A DNA stretch of 42,775 nucleotides, taken from positions 1-42,775 of the forward strand of contig CACZWU010000012.1 of assembly GCA_902784965.1 (NCBI GenBank). The letters are read 5' to 3'. Shown here one piece after another: positions 41,138 to 42,775 of this stretch. This stretch comes from an uncultured Bacteroidia bacterium (GTDB taxonomy: Bacteria; Bacteroidota; Bacteroidia; Bacteroidales; UBA932). The position numbers were made by a program, and so were the translations under genes. Positions within the stretch are counted from its first letter, which is position 1. Each line of letters begins with the position of its first letter. A model generated the notes under the pieces. The model was not told the DNA's origin and did not search any database. It saw only the letters and a program-made list of their open reading frames with translations.

Positions 41138-41574
41138 TTGCCTTTGACCAAATTCCGATTGAATACCTGCTTCCGCAACGTCCGCCTTTCGTGTTCGTGG
41201 ACCATCTCCTGCATCACGAGGAAAAGTGTACCCGCACGTCCTTCCGCATTCCCGAGAAGGGCATCTTTGTGGAGAACGGCCGTTTCGCCACGGGCGGCCT
41301 GGTGGAGCATATGGCCCAGTCGAGTGCGGCGCGGGTCGGCTACATTGCCCGTTATGTCCTGCACATCCCCGTGACCATCGGCTATATCGGCAGCGTCCGT
41401 AAACTCAAGGTGTACCGTCATCCGCTGTGTGGTGAATTGCTTGAGACCACGGTGGTTTTCAAGGAAAACATCTTCGGCATCACGCTGACCGAAGTGGAGG
41501 TCCGCTGCCAGGATGAACTCATCGCGACGGCAGCCATCAAGACGGCCGGCAGCGACAAAGAGATTGACGAATAA
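41134..41574 (+). CDS. Hotdog-fold 3-hydroxyacyl-ACP dehydratase-like protein
   Basis: A 146-residue hotdog protein that aligns by eye with FabZ and aryl-polyene dehydratases. It is probably responsible for removing water from 3-hydroxyacyl-ACP. The two expected active-site histidines of the FabZ and ApeP types are absent or changed: LLPQRPPF where ApeP has LLPH, and FATGGLVEHMAQ where FabZ has GHFP...EAMAQ. The Glu in LVEHMAQ is retained. The ATG at 41134 overlaps the acyltransferase stop. The family name is safe; activity is not. Confidence 0.75.
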   Translation: MIAFDQIPIEYLLPQRPPFVFVDHLLHHEEKCTRTSFRIPEKGIFVENGRFATGGLVEHMAQSSAARVGYIARYVLHIPVTIGYIGSVRKLKVYRHPLCGELLETTVVFKENIFGITLTEVEVRCQDELIATAAIKTAGSDKEIDE

Positions 41575-41587
41575 ACAGAAAAACGAT

Positions 41588-41848
41588 ATGAAAGAACTGA
41601 TTGAAGAGATCAAAGCGCAGATTATCAGTGCGCTGAACCTGGAGGAAATGACTCCGGCCGATATCGATGACAATGCGCCGCTTTTCGGCGATGAGGGCCT
41701 GGGCCTGGATTCGATCGATGTCCTCGAACTCATTGTCCTGATGGAAAAGAATTACGGCATCAAGCTCTCCAATCCCGCAGAAGGGAAGGCCGTTTTCCAG
41801 TCGGTGGCCGTGATGGCCGACTACGTGTCGAAAAACCGTAAGAAATAA
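41588..41848 (+). CDS. Acyl carrier protein (second)
   Basis: An 86-residue ACP with phosphopantetheine attachment at Ser42 in GLDSIDVLEL. The ATG at 41588 is preferred, since the longer open frame runs back into the previous gene. It is acidic and helical like the first ACP, but more divergent. It lies 13 bases after the hotdog gene and 20 before the transporter gene. The presence of two ACPs is common in aryl-polyene clusters. Confidence 0.93.
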   Translation: MKELIEEIKAQIISALNLEEMTPADIDDNAPLFGDEGLGLDSIDVLELIVLMEKNYGIKLSNPAEGKAVFQSVAVMADYVSKNRKK

Positions 41849-41868
41849 GAAGGGCCGGGGGCACGCCT

Positions 41869-42222
41869 ATGTGGAAAATCATACCGCTTGCGATCATCCA
41901 GAGCTTTTTCCTGGCCGGCGGCCAGGTGCTGCTGAAACTCGGACTGGCGGCATCCGGCCCGTTCAGCTGGTCGTGGTCTTTCTTCAAGGCCCAGTTGACC
42001 AACTGGTGGTTCCTGGGCTGCGGTATCTCGTTCGGCGTGGCTACAGTCCTGTGGATGTATATCCTGAAGCATTTTCCTTTCGGCATCGCCTACCCGCTTT
42101 CCAGCATTGCTTACATTTTCGGCACGATTGCTGCCATTGTGGTATTTCATGAACAAGTCAGCGTGAGCCAGTGGGTGGGCGTCCTGCTTATCATGGCCGG
42201 TACGGCGCTGATGGTCAGATGA
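41869..42222 (+). CDS. Small four-helix EamA/SMR-like membrane protein
   Basis: A 117-residue protein with four membrane helices. The signature GQVLLKLGLAASG is in helix 1, YILKHFPFGIAYPLSSIAYIFG in helix 3, and EQVSVSQWVGVLLIMAGTAL in helix 4. This resembles the small multidrug resistance/ArnE-like half of the drug/metabolite transporter superfamily. Such proteins work as dimers to export small compounds or flip lipid-linked sugars. In the polyene cluster it may help move a lipid intermediate across the inner membrane; this is inference. Confidence 0.8.
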   Translation: MWKIIPLAIIQSFFLAGGQVLLKLGLAASGPFSWSWSFFKAQLTNWWFLGCGISFGVATVLWMYILKHFPFGIAYPLSSIAYIFGTIAAIVVFHEQVSVSQWVGVLLIMAGTALMVR

Positions 42223-42229
42223 TAATGCC

Positions 42230-42775
42230 ATGAAAAGAATTTGCATGATCCTGCTCTTCGGCCTGAGCTTCCTGCCGCTCCGCGCGCAGACCGCGCAGGT
42301 TCTCGAAGGCCCTGCGCGTGAAAAAGCCATTGCCACCATTCTCCAGGCCAACGACCTGCGAACCACCCTGCAGTTCCTTTTCGTGATGACCCGCCACAGC
42401 GCCATGCTGACCGAAGACCTCGTGAGCCGCGGACATGCCGCCTATGCCTACCCCGACAAAGTGCGCTGGGAAGTGGAACAGCCCCGGCAGAGCGTGTTCG
42501 TGATGAACGGCACGGCAAAAGGCAACCGGCAGCAGCAGACCCTGCTGCGCAACGTTGAGAAACTCAGCGAAAACGGGCTGATCAACGAGAAAGATTTCAT
42601 CGTCACGGTCTACGCCTCGCCCCAGGTCTGTCAGGTGGACCTGCAGCCCCTGCGGCGCGATCTGGGCCAGCTCTTCACCCGCATCACCCTGCTGACCGAT
42701 CCCAGGACGGGAGAACTTCGTTCCGTGGTGCTGTCGGAACAGGGCGGCGATACCACCCAGCTTGAATTCAGCGCG
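42230..42775 (+). CDS. LolA-like outer-membrane lipoprotein carrier, 5' part
   Basis: Open at the right edge, with 182 residues visible. The signal peptide is MKRICMILLFGLSFLPLRAQ. It resembles the LolA-like proteins of aryl-polyene/flexirubin clusters, with a central YPDKVRWEVEQP strand pair typical of the LolA fold. Such carriers hold a lipid or acylated product in the periplasm. It begins 7 bases after the transporter gene. The ATG at 42230 is chosen for the signal peptide. The rest of the cluster is presumably beyond the window. Confidence 0.82.
   Translation, partial: MKRICMILLFGLSFLPLRAQTAQVLEGPAREKAIATILQANDLRTTLQFLFVMTRHSAMLTEDLVSRGHAAYAYPDKVRWEVEQPRQSVFVMNGTAKGNRQQQTLLRNVEKLSENGLINEKDFIVTVYASPQVCQVDLQPLRRDLGQLFTRITLLTDPRTGELRSVVLSEQGGDTTQLEFSA

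Overview
The window is a high-GC (by eye near 60%) chromosomal segment from a member of the Bacteroidota, most likely order Bacteroidales. The main reasons are a starch-utilisation locus with clear SusC, SusD, SusE/F and SusG relatives, many lipoproteins and Bacteroidota-specific families (DUF5723-like barrel, SusD), promoters of the Bacteroidota TAnnTTTG type, and few Shine-Dalgarno sequences. Genus cannot be fixed from the sequence alone. No rRNA, tRNA, CRISPR array, insertion sequence, prophage or transcription regulator was seen, and no stretch longer than 300 bases lacks a gene.

Layout. 1-2408: end of a PrmC-like methyltransferase, convergent with a radA and prolyl-tRNA deacylase pair. 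2409-6669: a 230 bp repeat-bearing leader, then malQ, a dicarboxylate/amino-acid symporter and a small outer-membrane-type protein. 6686-12193 (minus): a four-gene operon of a secreted serine hydrolase, a secreted class-I amidotransferase-like hydrolase, a large lipoprotein and a DUF5723-like barrel. 12301-31351: an alpha-glucan utilisation locus in two transcription units. The first is MFS transporter-susC-susD-susE/F and ends in a strong terminator. The second starts immediately after, with its own promoter: susG and three more GH13 enzymes, then a sugar nucleotidyltransferase, a membrane protein and a PfkB kinase. 31600-36731: a short nucleoside/uridine kinase, uvrA and an MBL hydrolase (minus), and a deoxynucleoside kinase (plus). 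36882 to the window end: part of an aryl-polyene/flexirubin-type fatty-acid gene cluster read outward from a divergent promoter (KS, FAD oxidoreductase and FabG leftward; ACP, acyltransferase, hotdog protein, ACP, small transporter and LolA-like protein rightward). It continues past the right edge.

How the genes work together. Starch or a related alpha-glucan would be bound at the cell surface by SusD and an unusually long SusE/F lipoprotein, cut by SusG, imported through SusC, and processed by periplasmic GH13 enzymes including a SusA-like neopullulanase. The oligosaccharides would enter the cytoplasm through the MFS carrier and be rearranged by MalQ. The most unusual object is the SusE/F protein, with eight tandem starch-binding-type modules where the Bacteroides prototypes have two or three. 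Other items worth a second look are a nested palindromic repeat present twice, a terminator whose U-tract doubles as the -33 box of the susG promoter with a possibly leaderless mRNA, an apparently shortened FAD oxidoreductase in the polyene cluster, and a nucleoside kinase lacking the N-terminal half usual in relatives.
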